A stretch of DNA of 64,000 bases from Trichodesmium erythraeum GBRTRLIN201 (GCA_018457135.1 JAGGDU010000216.1:1-64000), one strand, 5' to 3'. Numbered from the stretch's first letter, positions 42,201 through 52,498 are shown. Translations and numbers: made by a program. Notes: a model not told the origin generated them from the sequence alone.

Positions 42201-42419
42201 ATGAATAAAAATCTAATATTGTTATTTTTCATTGTGGCTATAGTTTTTGTCAGTTTTGGAGATAGTTTAGAATTTATTCCTGAACCAATCCAAAATGCCA
42301 GTTTCAAAAGCCGTAAATTTGCGGTTGGGTTATGGCCTGATTGGTTGAAACCTAAAAATAGGAATGAACGTACGGAAGAAGCTTTAGAAAAGTTAGAAAA
42401 TCCTGATCAAACAGAATAG
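42201..42419 (+). CDS. Small conserved membrane-anchored protein
   Basis: A 72-residue protein. An N-terminal hydrophobic helix (LILLFFIVAIVFVSFGDSL, about 5-23) is followed by a soluble part with FAVGLWPDWLKPKNRNERT and an acidic helix (EEALEKLE). The G-L-W-P-x-W-L-K-P-K motif is one I associate with a short conserved cyanobacterial protein of unknown function. It is convergent with ilvC; an inverted repeat AAGGGAAGAGG (42433) / CCTCTTCCCTT (42531) lies between them. Confidence 0.7.
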   Translation: MNKNLILLFFIVAIVFVSFGDSLEFIPEPIQNASFKSRKFAVGLWPDWLKPKNRNERTEEALEKLENPDQTE

Positions 42420-42555
42420 TATTTATAAAGATAAGGGAAGAGGAAAATATAAGTTGTATCTTGACCAGAAAGTTAGATCTCAAGTTTCCAGTTGGAAGTA
42501 AGAGGTACTGATAACTAATGACTGGAATTACCTCTTCCCTTTTCCTAGAAAATTT

Positions 42556-43551
42556 TTAGCGTTTCTTTAACCAGCTAAACATAGCGCGTAAGTCTTTCCC
42601 AACTTCTTCAATAGAGTGTTCTGCTTCTTGGCGGCGCATGGCAGTAAATACAGGTTTACCGGTTTGGTTTTCCATGACAAATTCCCTGGCAAACTGACCA
42701 GATTGAATTTCACTTAAAATTTTCTGCATCTGAGCGCGAGTTTCATCTGTAACGATGCGAGGCCCGCGAGTGTAGTCGCCAAACTCAGCAGTATTGGAGA
42801 TACTGTCACGCATATTAGCTAGACCACCTTCGACAACTAGATCGACTATAAGTTTAACTTCATGGAGACACTCAAAGTATGCTAGTTCTGGTTGATATCC
42901 AGCTTTTACTAAGGTTTCAAATCCAGCTTTAATTAATGCACTGAGGCCACCACAGAGAACAACTTGTTCACCAAAGAGGTCTGTTTCAGTTTCTTCCCGG
43001 AAGGTAGTTTCTAGGATACCAGCGCGAGTACCACCAATACCTTTAGCATAAGCCATAGCGCGATCGCGTCCTTGACCAGAAGCATCTTGGAAAATGGCAA
43101 ATAGACAGGGGACTCCTTCTCCTTGTTCATAAGTACGCCTGACTAAATGTCCAGGGCCTTTTGGTGCTACCATTACTACATCCACATTTTCTGGGGGAAT
43201 AATTTGGCCAAAGTGAATATTGAAACCGTGGGCAAAAGCTAAAATTTTTCCTTCTTTGAGATGGGGTTCAATTTGATTTTTATAGACGGTTTTCTGCACT
43301 TCGTCTGGTAATAGAATCATGATTAGGTCTGCTTTTTCCGCAGCTTCATCTACTGGGTAAACATCTAGACCTGCGTCTTTGGCTTTGGTAGCAGATTTAC
43401 TACCTGAATAGAGGCCTACAATTACCTTTGAGCCACTATCTTTGAGATTAAGGGCGTGAGCATGACCTTGAGAACCATATCCAATGATAGCGATCGTTTT
43501 GTCATTTAAGATGTCCAGGTTAGCATCAGAGTCATAGTACATTCTGGCCAT
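42556..43551 (-). CDS. ilvC: Ketol-acid reductoisomerase
   Basis: A 331-residue class I enzyme that converts acetolactate or acetohydroxybutyrate to dihydroxy acids with NADPH and Mg2+, the second step of valine, leucine and isoleucine synthesis. The nucleotide motif [19 protein letters not shown] lies at 22-40, and the Ser residues of the GLYSGSKS loop indicate NADPH preference. [13 protein letters not shown] and the metal-binding acidic region [12 protein letters not shown] with the later [10 protein letters not shown] are present. AGGAG precedes the ATG by nine bases. Single-gene unit. Confidence 0.97.
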   Translation of the reverse strand: MARMYYDSDANLDILNDKTIAIIGYGSQGHAHALNLKDSGSKVIVGLYSGSKSATKAKDAGLDVYPVDEAAEKADLIMILLPDEVQKTVYKNQIEPHLKEGKILAFAHGFNIHFGQIIPPENVDVVMVAPKGPGHLVRRTYEQGEGVPCLFAIFQDASGQGRDRAMAYAKGIGGTRAGILETTFREETETDLFGEQVVLCGGLSALIKAGFETLVKAGYQPELAYFECLHEVKLIVDLVVEGGLANMRDSISNTAEFGDYTRGPRIVTDETRAQMQKILSEIQSGQFAREFVMENQTGKPVFTAMRRQEAEHSIEEVGKDLRAMFSWLKKR

Positions 43552-43918
43552 TATTTTTTTCTCCTATTAGCAACTGTTATCATATATGAGAGATTTTTAT
43601 CATATCAAATATAACTTTAAGCATTTAAATATCGACAATATAGCCAAGACTCTTGGCTGTAAAGGGAATAATCACTGGTATTTTTGTCCTCACACTTTTT
43701 TTGCTAGCACCTTTCTTAAGTAAGAAGGAAGAAAAAATATTAATTATTTGTTACCTTAATTCAAGACTTTTACTATTAGCATGGCTCTAAATTTATATAT
43801 CTGATTCCAGCCTTAATATTTTGTTGTTCAACAGTCTCTAAAATATCCTCACTCTATGAAAAATAAATATTTTATTTTTAGCCAAAATTAACCTTATAGC
43901 TAATACCTTTTTCAACCA
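43552..43918. other. Intergenic, nothing recognised
   Basis: 367 bp upstream of ilvC containing its promoter; no riboswitch or attenuator recognised. Confidence 0.5.
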
Positions 43919-44482
43919 TCAATATCCATTAGGATTGATAGTAGTATGATCGTATTCTGCCATTGATAAATCAACAATTCTTGCTCTAAATAAATTACAC
44001 CATCCCAATTTAGCATTATCTAACTTAGCTTTTTCTAGGTTAGTTCCTCTCAAATCTCCATACCTTAAATCTGTATCTCTTAAGTTTGCATGGTATAAGT
44101 TTGCACCTTGTAAATTAATTCCCCTCAAATTTGCACCTTGAAGATTAGCATGACGCAAATTAGCTCTTGATAGATGTCCCTGTTGAATATTAGTATTTGA
44201 TAAGTTGGCTTTATAAAGTTGAATATCTCCCATTTTTACTTCTAGTAAATTACATCCTTGGAGGTTAGCTTGATTCAAATTTGCATAAGGAAGATAAGCT
44301 CTTGTTAAATTACAACCTTCTAAATTAATTCCTTCTAAATTAGCTTCAAATAACTCTATATTACTTAAATCAATACCAGAAAATTCTCTTTGACCCTCTG
44401 CATATCTCCATAGTAATTCCTCTGCATTCATATTCTCTATCTTAATATTTTTAGAGCTAATCTCGATTCGGTTGATAATCAT
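43919..44482 (-). CDS. Pentapeptide-repeat protein
   Basis: 187 residues, or 170 if it starts at the internal ATG at 44431 (MNAEELLWRYAEGQREFSG), which matches the usual start of cyanobacterial relatives and is my preference. About 20 A(D/N)LXX repeats follow (ANLEGINLEG, ANLNQANLQG, ANLRHANLQG), predicted to form a right-handed quadrilateral beta-helix. It ends DLSMAEYDHTTINPNGY. No membrane segment. Function unknown; some family members interact with DNA gyrase or other proteins. Confidence 0.9.
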   Translation of the reverse strand: MIINRIEISSKNIKIENMNAEELLWRYAEGQREFSGIDLSNIELFEANLEGINLEGCNLTRAYLPYANLNQANLQGCNLLEVKMGDIQLYKANLSNTNIQQGHLSRANLRHANLQGANLRGINLQGANLYHANLRDTDLRYGDLRGTNLEKAKLDNAKLGWCNLFRARIVDLSMAEYDHTTINPNGY

Positions 44483-45849
44483 AATTTATTGAATAAATGA
44501 TGATTATTTATGTATTGTATTTTTATAATAAGTTATACTAATATTGTTGGGCAAAAATTACTACTATCCTAATCCTTTTTTAAGATTTGTAAAATTTTCA
44601 TTTTTGATGTTCTCTTGACCCTGACTCTACTCTAGGAGAAAGTATGGTACTCGAAAATTATTGATAGGGGCTTTCTACTTCAATGTACCTGCTTTGAGAG
44701 ACCTATTCTCCTCAAATATGCGATCGCTCCACAAACTGATACTGGGAGAGTCCCCCAACCAAAATATTAGTACTTAGGTATATATCGCAATGATAGTAAA
44801 TACCAAATTCTGGGCTATCTCACCCTCTGATACTTAAGGGTAATTTTGCTACTATGTAGCTATAATTAGAGTAAAACTTAGAACTGGAGAAATATCTGTC
44901 AATTTTGATTAACTTATACCCCTAATTTTTTACTTTATATTCTAACTATCATTTTCTCTTGTAAGGGGATAGAGGTACTACTAAGCCTGAACCACAATCA
45001 ATTAATTTTCTCTGATTATTTAAGTTTTCAGTTTATGGGCATCCTCAAGTATTAAATCTTTAATTTTTGCATGTATTGTTGCTAATTTGAGTCGTAGTTT
45101 ATGATAATTACTAGAGCTTTTTGTTTTTATGAATAGAGACTTTTGAACTAATCTTAAATTTTTGTTTAATACCAAACCTGATAAATGTTTGGTACAAATA
45201 GCTAGAAGATTTTTTTAGAATTAATAATTTTCAAGGTGAATGGCTATCATCCTGTACAGAAGTTATGAATAAATAGCTTTTACAGCAATAATAGTTCATA
45301 AATTATCTGATTTTTAAAAAATATATCTTGTCAAATGTTTTGATATTTATAGCCAAAATCAATTGAAATATATTCTTTTTTTACCCTCTTGTTTTAATTC
45401 TATATAATTTTTATTATTAGCAAATACTGATAGTTAATAAACTAGTATTTTTCAAATAAATATACAGATAAAAAAATAAAAATTAAGCTCAAATAGTAAT
45501 AATATATTATATATTTAAATGAACTATTAGAGTATATTTATAAATATAAATTAATCAAAAAAAGACTTATTATTTTTCAATACAAACAACTAATACTACT
45601 AATATAAATTGCTCAAAATTTTGCTAGCTGTAGATTAAGGTTGCACAACCTATTATTCTCCTTATTTCTCTTGTTCTGGAGTCGCACAAAACTTAAGTTT
45701 TTCAGTTCAATTAAGGATATAGAATACTTGCTTATTATTTTCTATACAGTTTAATATGTTATGTGTAAAACCACAATATTGCTTGCGATTTCTTGATGAC
45801 GCTTCCTTGTAGGAAAGTAGTGGTCTACTCGCAACATTTAGATAAAAAG
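44483..45849. other. Long AT-rich intergenic region
   Basis: About 1.3 kb; no gene, element or RNA recognised. One HIP1 at 44720. Confidence 0.5.
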
Positions 45850-47367
45850 ATGGCAGAAGTTAAACAATCTATCGCTCAATATTATCATGAACAGACAAAA
45901 TATGACCCAGAAACCATTGGGAGGAAAAATCACCAACTAGACTGGGAAAATCAACCAATACAATTTAAAGAGTATAAATTTGGGACAACTATTGACCTGA
46001 AACCTTATCTACAAGAAAAAATTCAACAAAAAGATCCTAAAGAAGAAGAAAATCTATCCAACTTACTTGTATGTACTTATGGCTTAACCGGTAAGATACC
46101 AACAATGATGGGGAATCATTACTTAAGGGCGGCTCCTTCTGCTGGTGGGTTGTACCCAGCAGAGGTTTACTTAATTTCCCGTGGCACACCCCTATTACCT
46201 ACAGGATTATATAACTATCAGGCCAAAACTCATTCCTTGCTCAAATTTTGGGACAATAGAGTCTGGCCAGAATTGCAGGATGCTTGTTTTTGGCATCCTG
46301 CTCTAGAAAATACAAAATTAGCGATCGCCATCACTGCCATATTCTATCGTTCTGCTTGGCGTTACGAAGATCGGGCTTATAGACGAATATTTTTAGATGC
46401 AGGTCACTTACTAGGTAACGTTGAACTAGCTTCTAGTTTCAGTAACTACCGATCACATCTAATTGGGGGGTTTAATGATGAAGCAATAAATCAAATGCTT
46501 TATTTAGATAATCAGGAGGAACAGGCGATCGCCATTGTCGCCCTTGCAGACTTATTAGATATTGAACAACATCTGCCCCACTGGCAAGCTGCTTTACCTT
46601 CTGGGACTCAAACAGATTATCCGAAAATTCAAGAGGGTGACCTCTTAAAATATTTACATAAAGCTACTCATATTAACTCAAATTCTCCAAAAGTATCTGC
46701 TTGGAAAACAAGAGCAACCCTAGAACATTCAGAAGATAAATATAACTTTCCATTTTGTACAAAAATTTCAACTGTAACTCCTCCCATTTCATGGGGTCAA
46801 GACTTACAAGGTCTCAGAAAGACAATTCTCAAACGACGTTCAACTCGCAGCTATTCGGGAGAAACTATTGCTTTGAATAAACTCTTGGCTGTCTTAGATT
46901 TTACTTATCAACCCCACCATTACATTAATCAAGAATTAGATCGTAATCCTGATTATTTTGATATAAGTTTGATTGAGACTTTTATTGCAGTTTCTGGAGT
47001 AAATGACTTAGAAGATGGTTGTTATTATTATGCCCCAATAGCTCAAGAACTACGACAAATTAGGTTTAAAAATTTCCGAAAAGAATTACATTTTATGTGC
47101 TTAGGGCAAGACTTAGGTAGAGATGCTGCTGCTGTTTTATTTCATACTGCCGACTTAAAAAAAGCTGTAAGCAAATATGGCGATCGCGTTTACCGTTATC
47201 TCCATTCAGACGCAGGCCATCTAGGGCAAAGACTAAATTTAGCAGCTATTTATCTAGGTTTAGGTGTTAGTGGTATCGGCGGTTTCTTTGACGATCATGT
47301 GAACCAAGTTTTAGGTATTCCTGTAGATGAAGCAGTTATTTATATAACAACTTTAGGTTCTATTTAA
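45850..47367 (+). CDS. SagB/ThcOx-type protein with two nitroreductase domains
   Basis: 505 residues from the ATG at 45850 (MAEVKQSIAQYYHEQTKYDP, the usual family start); in-frame ATG at 45796 would add 18 residues. Two FMN nitroreductase-fold domains lie in tandem. The first (about 80-230) carries RAAPSAGGLYPAEVYLIS and the second (about 310-505) carries ILKRRSTRSYSG and HLGQRLNLAAIYLGLGVSG. SagB-type enzymes oxidise azolines in peptide natural products, but the double-domain form is common in cyanobacteria without precursor peptides. No cyclodehydratase, precursor or protease gene is adjacent, so a peptide-modifying role is unsupported. Monocistronic. Confidence 0.82.
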   Translation: MAEVKQSIAQYYHEQTKYDPETIGRKNHQLDWENQPIQFKEYKFGTTIDLKPYLQEKIQQKDPKEEENLSNLLVCTYGLTGKIPTMMGNHYLRAAPSAGGLYPAEVYLISRGTPLLPTGLYNYQAKTHSLLKFWDNRVWPELQDACFWHPALENTKLAIAITAIFYRSAWRYEDRAYRRIFLDAGHLLGNVELASSFSNYRSHLIGGFNDEAINQMLYLDNQEEQAIAIVALADLLDIEQHLPHWQAALPSGTQTDYPKIQEGDLLKYLHKATHINSNSPKVSAWKTRATLEHSEDKYNFPFCTKISTVTPPISWGQDLQGLRKTILKRRSTRSYSGETIALNKLLAVLDFTYQPHHYINQELDRNPDYFDISLIETFIAVSGVNDLEDGCYYYAPIAQELRQIRFKNFRKELHFMCLGQDLGRDAAAVLFHTADLKKAVSKYGDRVYRYLHSDAGHLGQRLNLAAIYLGLGVSGIGGFFDDHVNQVLGIPVDEAVIYITTLGSI

Positions 47368-48017
47368 TAACAAGAATAACAGTTTTCATAGTTATGGCTG
47401 GCTAATTAATTCTTAAAGCATTGACAGATAAAAGCTAGTACAAATTCTGGGGGGGGGTTGAGCAAGGGTAATAACCATTTTTAGGGCCTTGACATCTAGG
47501 GGAGCAAAAAAGCCCCCTTTCCATTTAAAGAGAAAGCGATCGCTTTGTCAAAGTCAGGGAATCTGTATATAATAGTATTGTCTGATATAGGAAAATTTAA
47601 AATGCTCAAAAGTTTACTCTATAATCTTTTCAGGATTTCAGTTCTCAAAAGCACGCCCTCCTGGACTTGTGTTAGATGTTAGCCATTTTTTCCCCTTAAT
47701 TCCTAACAATTTTAATATCAAATTCCCTTAATTCGGTGAAAAAAATATTTTATCTTCAGCAAAGGTGCAAATCTTCTTAAACTCTCTTTTCTCGTATCTT
47801 CCTGAATCCTAATTTTTTAACATTTATAAATTTCCATCTACTCATTTGGCAATCATCTTTCCCTTTCTTTTTTGGAATACTTTTTTCCAACTAAACCAGT
47901 ACTTACCCACCTATATGAAATTATACCCAAATGTAGAGTTAAAAAGCTATTAACCCTTACTATATATAGTAGTTATAGTTAAGTTCTATAAACCTGGTAT
48001 TTTCCAAAGTGTAAGTA
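47368..48017. other. Spacer built of repeat relics
   Basis: About 650 bp. At 47405-47430 lies a relic of the gdhA-flanking MITE end (TTAAAGCATTGACAGATA). 47568-47735 duplicates 41629-41790, and 47719-47790 resembles 39226-39300. A run of nine Gs occurs at about 47451. Confidence 0.55.
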
Positions 48018-48148
48018 ATATCATGCCCGGTTGAATATTTAAAGGTAGGATAATTATGGCATAAGGCTCTCTGGCTCTCGGCAGGAGGATAGAATTGGCG
48101 CTTGCCACCAGAATTTTTTTTTGATGAGTAATTATCCGGACATGATAT
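48018..48148. mobile_element. MITE-like element family 2, copy 2 (131 bp)
   Basis: Terminal inverted repeats ATATCATGCCCGG and CCGGACATGATAT. It aligns in reverse with 8462-8593. An open frame on the minus strand (47960-48184) lies mostly inside it and is not a gene. Confidence 0.82.
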
Positions 48149-48180
48149 AACCAAAGGGAAAAAAGGATAAAGTTTTTTGA

Positions 48181-50334
48181 TCACTGATCATAAACTTCAA
48201 CAATACCTAACCCAATTTCATAAACACTATCGATTAATTCATCTGGTTTTTTTACTTTTACATGACCGCCAAACCCAATAACCCAACTTAAAAAACTCAC
48301 ATCTTCTATACACCAACAAGGTAACTCTACTCGAAACCGATAAGGAAAATGTTTATTTTTTGTACCTTCCAAATCAAAAATTTTTTCATATTCCTTCTTC
48401 TGGATAAAACTACTACCTTGAGGAGGAGGTGACATTTTCAATGTTCCTGATGGAAACAGTTTAGTTTTTTCACATACAAACTCAAATTTCTCCTGATTAA
48501 ACCACAACTCAACTGTTACTATTACCTCCTTTTTTTTCTTCTTGTCTTTACTTAAAAATTTACTTTGATCCTCAGCTTTATAACCTAAAAATATCCCAAA
48601 GCTGGCATCTAAAAGTTTTTGTAACCGTTCTAATTTTGAGCGCTGTTTTTCTGGGCAAGACTTTCCTAAATCTTGACTAATACGTAAGCGATCTAAACGT
48701 TCAAACCTGAATAAGCCATTGAAAGTACCCCCCTCATATTCAAAACCTAAATACCAAGCATTATTAAAAAATACTATCTGTAATAACCGAACAGAAAACT
48801 TTCCTTCTTCACCTCCACTAAATTTTCCTTTGCCTTTTAACCGCTCTAACTCGACTAATTTTCCATGAATAATAAATTCTTCAATTTGATCAAGTTTCCG
48901 AGATAATACATTCTCATCAACGAACTCTAAGTCGATCATTGATTTATGAGCGATCGCTCTAATTGGATAAGGTTTTTCAATGTTAATTTTAGAAGAAATC
49001 ATCCGTTGACAAAACTGGTCATAAGTAGATAAAGCCATCGGATCTTCTATACTTTTAACTTGCCCTTGTAATATATCCTGCAAACGTTTTAATTGCTCCT
49101 GGGACAAAATTCCTGTCCCGGCAAAATAACCACGTCGCATGGGAAATTCTGGCAATATATGAAAGGGTTTGAGAATATATTCCACATCCTTGCGAAATTT
49201 GTCTCGACAGTTGCCTCCTATTCCTGGTTGTTTGGATAATTCTTCTGCAAAAATGTCTAAACTTTTTTGATCGTCGTTTCTGAGAAATGGTCGGTTTAAG
49301 ATCAAACGAATGGCGGTTATTAACCTTTTAAACGGAGCAATATCTGAATAAGGATGGGGAATGATGTCTTGCTCTGAATTGTTTTCACTTCTCGCTTTTA
49401 TCTCCTTCCCTTTTTTTCTTTTAAGGGGAAGATCAGATGTTCCATTTTTCTTTTTCCCCCTTTTTGTCAGGGGTTGGGGGGATATTTCCTGACGTAATAT
49501 TGCCGGAGTAACAGTTTGTCCTTCTGCTACGATGCCGTTTTTTTCTAACCAAGCTAAGTCAGTAGCGATCGCTTCTCTGTCTGCATAAACTTCTCCTTTT
49601 AATAAGGCTATAACTGCTACTATTTCTGCTAAAGCATCTGGAAATTCTGGTACTTCTTTAAATATAGCAATTAGTATATCGGGTTCTGTTTGTTCTAAAT
49701 TGCCAAGGCCTGGATATTTAATGAATAGGGCAATTAAATGCATGAGGCGCTCGAAGTCTAGGAGTCGGGAATAGGAATGAAATTCTAGGCACGAGAGACG
49801 GTTTTGGCGGTTAACGCTGCTGCGGGTTAGGGAGTCAATTTTTTCCTGTATTGTTTTGGGGTTAAAGTTAGGTTTTTGAAGAGTATGTACTGCTGCAAAG
49901 CCTTCTGCTATTATGGGCTGAAAGTTTTTCAGGGATAGAAACATTTTTTTGACAGTAGTTTCTGGTACTTTACGAGTCCGTTGTTTATTCCATTTTAGGC
50001 AGGTAGGGAGAGAGGTTTTTAGATGCCATGCTATCCATGCACAGTTTTTTTGGGGTAGTTTCTTTAGTAAGGCTATGCGATAGGGGCGTATGGCATTGGT
50101 GGCATCGTAAATGATGGGGATACCTGCTTTGATGCTTTGGGTAATTTGCTTGAGTAAGGTGGCTTCTATTTCCCTCCATTCTCCTTGGATGGTTTCGTTG
50201 CCATAGAGTTTGGAGCGTATTGTGTCTGTAGAAATGATGGTATAATCTCCTAATGTTGACAGTTTGGTGGCAAAGGTTGATTTCCCTGATCCTGGGGGAC
50301 CGATGAGGAAGTGACATATTAAAGGTTTGTTCAT
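48181..50334 (-). CDS. P-loop polynucleotide-kinase-like domain fused to WYL domain
   Basis: 717 residues from the ATG at 50334 (a TTG at 50361 would add nine). The N-terminal kinase domain of the AAA_33/T4 polynucleotide-kinase type has Walker A GPPGSGKSTFATKL and a Walker-B-like IIYDATNAIRPYR. The middle is helical and ends in a Lys-rich low-complexity stretch (49376-49496). The C-terminal part carries a WYL domain (FFNNAWYLGFEYEGGTFN, then LFRFERLDRLRIS) and a WCX-type tail (CWCIEDVSFLSWVIGFGGHV). WYL domains bind nucleic acids or nucleotides and are frequent regulators of defence and DNA repair. Role inferred: ligand-controlled nucleic-acid kinase or sensor. Stands alone. Confidence 0.82.
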   Translation of the reverse strand: MNKPLICHFLIGPPGSGKSTFATKLSTLGDYTIISTDTIRSKLYGNETIQGEWREIEATLLKQITQSIKAGIPIIYDATNAIRPYRIALLKKLPQKNCAWIAWHLKTSLPTCLKWNKQRTRKVPETTVKKMFLSLKNFQPIIAEGFAAVHTLQKPNFNPKTIQEKIDSLTRSSVNRQNRLSCLEFHSYSRLLDFERLMHLIALFIKYPGLGNLEQTEPDILIAIFKEVPEFPDALAEIVAVIALLKGEVYADREAIATDLAWLEKNGIVAEGQTVTPAILRQEISPQPLTKRGKKKNGTSDLPLKRKKGKEIKARSENNSEQDIIPHPYSDIAPFKRLITAIRLILNRPFLRNDDQKSLDIFAEELSKQPGIGGNCRDKFRKDVEYILKPFHILPEFPMRRGYFAGTGILSQEQLKRLQDILQGQVKSIEDPMALSTYDQFCQRMISSKINIEKPYPIRAIAHKSMIDLEFVDENVLSRKLDQIEEFIIHGKLVELERLKGKGKFSGGEEGKFSVRLLQIVFFNNAWYLGFEYEGGTFNGLFRFERLDRLRISQDLGKSCPEKQRSKLERLQKLLDASFGIFLGYKAEDQSKFLSKDKKKKKEVIVTVELWFNQEKFEFVCEKTKLFPSGTLKMSPPPQGSSFIQKKEYEKIFDLEGTKNKHFPYRFRVELPCWCIEDVSFLSWVIGFGGHVKVKKPDELIDSVYEIGLGIVEVYDQ
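49376..49496. repeat. Repeat-like insertion inside the kinase-WYL gene
   Basis: A pyrimidine/purine-biased stretch (TTCCCCCTTTTTGTCAGGGG, TTGGGGGGATA) encodes SPQPLTKRGKKKNGTSDLPL and KRKKGKEIKARSE in frame. Its base composition differs from the flanks, and it resembles the CCCCCTTTTTAAGGGGG-type dispersed spacer repeats of cyanobacteria. In-frame, so the protein is kept. Confidence 0.55.
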
Positions 50335-50499
50335 TTGTGGTAGCGGTGTTAAAAATATCAAGTTTTACACTATTAAACTTTTGTTTGAAAGAGTCTGAAG
50401 ACATAGACTCACCCCTAATTTTTTCCCTTGAGGGAGACTTTGTTTGGAATGTCCTTAAAACATTTATACAATTAATACTCTTTTAGCCTGCTAATTATC

Positions 50500-51180
50500 A
50501 AGAAAAGCTATCGGCTAGTGTTAATTGCTTAATTATTGAAGTTTTACCTAGATTTAAAAAATTTTTTTTATTTTTGGTATAACTAATTCTTTGGCAATGG
50601 GCATAATTTTTACAGAAAAATAGATAGTTGTCACTCGCATAATTTTACATAATAATGATTGCGGTTGTCAAAAAAAATATGCTATTTTAAAAATGTCAAA
50701 AAAATTAAGCAAATTATCAAATATGTAATCTAAGAATAGAAACTTTTCACTCGCATATATTGTCAATTCCTTAATTATTGAGGTTTTAGCTAGATTTAAT
50801 TTTTTTTTATTTTTGGTATAACTAATTCTTTGGAAATGGACGTAATTTTTACAGAAAAATAGATAGTTATAACTCGCATAATGATACATAAAAATGGTTG
50901 CGGTTGTAAAAAAAGTATGGTATTTTAAAAATGTAAAAAAAGTCAAGCAAATTATCAAATATATGATCTAAGAACATAAACTTATCACTCGTATAACTTT
51001 ACATAATAATGATTGCATTTATTAAAAAATGATGCTGCTTTCAGAATATTGAGAAAAAAATTAGCAAATTATCAACGACATTATCTAAGAATAAAAAACT
51101 TGTCTCCCGCATAAAATTATATAAGAAGAATTGTGATTCTCAAAAATGATGCTATTTTCAGAATATTGATAGTTTAGTTC
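50500..51180. repeat. Composite tandem repeat, about 240 bp and 115 bp units
   Basis: Units opening with ACTCGCAT(A) and containing ACATAATAATGATTGCGG and AAGCAAATTATCAAATAT start at 50633, 50872, 50987 and about 51103. A larger period of about 240 bp links CTTAATTATTGA at 50528 and 50770 and TTTGGTATAACTAATTCTTTGG at 50573 and 50813. No coding frame. Decay increases to the right. Confidence 0.85.
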
Positions 51181-51216
51181 GGGGTTTATACAATTTATTT
51201 GGGATAGAAACTCTGA

Positions 51217-51560
51217 GCAATGAACAGTTTCATCAGGCTCTAAAAGAGGGTCGAGGAGATTTTATAAAAACTTGATTAATTAACCCTAATTTAGCGAAGA
51301 AAAATTTAGATGGTATTAACCTAAGTGGAGTTAATTTAAATAAGGTTAATCTTAGGGAAGCGTCTTTAATTAAAGCGCAGTTACATAGGACTAAAATGGT
51401 AGGAGCTAATTTAGATTCGGCTAATCTCAAAGGAGCTCATCTTAGCCGAGCTAATTTAAAAGATGCTCAAGCATCTTGGGCAGATTTAAGAAATACAAAT
51501 ATGAGCAATACTGTACTTCATAATGCTAATTTAACCGGTGCAGATCTGGATAAGTCATAA
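51217..51560 (+). pseudogene. Broken pentapeptide-repeat gene
   Basis: In one frame: EQFHQALKEGRGDFIKT, then TGA, then NPNLAKKNLDGINLSGVNL, ANLDSANLKGAHLSRANL and NANLTGADLDKS, stop. The repeats are good pentapeptide units, but the TGA at about 51273 and the absence of a start with ribosome site mark it as a remnant. The upstream part may have been displaced by the tandem repeats. Confidence 0.7.
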
Positions 51561-51581
51561 TCAATTTTGGAAGCTAAAACA

Positions 51582-51944
51582 ATGTTTGCCAGAGAAACAA
51601 TATTTAAGGATTATAAAAGCGCTGCTTATAACCTAGAAGCATCTAAGGCTATTGAAAACAGACTGAAGAATCTAATTTTATTAATAGCTATTTCTTATGC
51701 AATTAGTTCATTTCAAGGAAAAAAAATTAAAAATAAAGGGCTTCAAGAATATATATCAAGAACTAATGAAAGAGGTAGAAAAGAAAGAAGACATAATAGT
51801 TTTTTTGTGGGATTATCTAGGATTTATTGGGCAATAAATGATAATTTTATCTGGGAATTAGTAGAACATTTAATGAGTCTTAATCCTCATAAATTTCTCT
51901 ATTATCGTAGGGAAATAAAAGCGATGAATACAGTGGTTAATTAG
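51582..51944 (+). pseudogene. IS4-type transposase C-terminal fragment
   Basis: About 120 codons: IFKDYKSAAYNLEASKAIEN, LILLIAISYAISSFQGKKIK, LQEYISRTNERGRKERRHNS and a tail LMSLNPHKFLYYRREIKAMN. It matches the C-terminal third of IS4-type transposases (GGYNLE, then LILLIAIAY and a QGKKIK element). The frame is open, but the catalytic N-terminal part is missing. It directly follows the broken pentapeptide gene. Confidence 0.75.
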
Positions 51945-52498
51945 ACTGTAATTTTTGATTAACTATCAATTAATAAAAGTGATTTTTTTCATAATATTAT
52001 TCTCTAGTATAACTTGAATAATGATTCAACAATTTTAGGGGGTGCAGTGCGAGCACTCTGCCCTGGCACTGCACCCCTTTCCCAGTCCAATAAGGATTTT
52101 CTTTTAGTTGAAGTATTCCTCAGTTCCTGAACGCAAATTCATTTCTATATATAGCCTTCAACTAGCTTGTCACCCCATGAGGGAATTTTCACTTAGTTTT
52201 TTCTAACCAGCTTTCCCTGAAGCGAAACTAATGGAAACTTTATCGTTATCACACATTTATATCTGCTTATTCCTTGAATAGCGATCGCTCTTGGGAAGCC
52301 AAAACTTAAAAGTCACCCATTCAAAAGTCAGACTTGAAAAAAATTAAAATTTTGACGCGCTCAATAGCTTTAAATAATTATAGCTAACTTCAAAAAAATA
52401 ATACACAAAGTAAATATTAAAAATCACATAGTTTGGGTACATTGTGTAGGTACATTGCCGCCGTGAGCATCTCGCCCCCGTGGGTGTACCTCTCTTTT
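51945..52498. other. Spacer with a strong GC-rich hairpin
   Basis: 554 bp. GGGGTGCAGTGC (52039-52050) pairs perfectly with GCACTGCACCCC (52066-52077), followed by TTT. A second GC-rich patch GCCGCCGTGAGCATCTCGCC lies near 52457. No gene. Confidence 0.55.
52039..52080 (+). terminator. 12-bp perfect stem-loop after the transposase fragment
   Basis: Perfect 12-bp arms, 15-base loop, short T run. Its GC content is unlike the surroundings. Either a terminator or a dispersed hairpin repeat. Confidence 0.45.

Noticed and set aside
45850-47367. RiPP biosynthetic cluster
   Set aside because: No precursor peptide, YcaO or protease gene within several kilobases.
47960-48184. 74-codon minus-strand frame overlapping the kinase-WYL stop
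   Set aside because: Most of it lies inside the MITE at 48018-48148, whose other copy is noncoding; no family match.
50668-50958. 96-codon minus-strand frame in the composite repeats
   Set aside because: It repeats with the tandem units and is made of Phe/Tyr/Lys-rich AT translation; not a gene.
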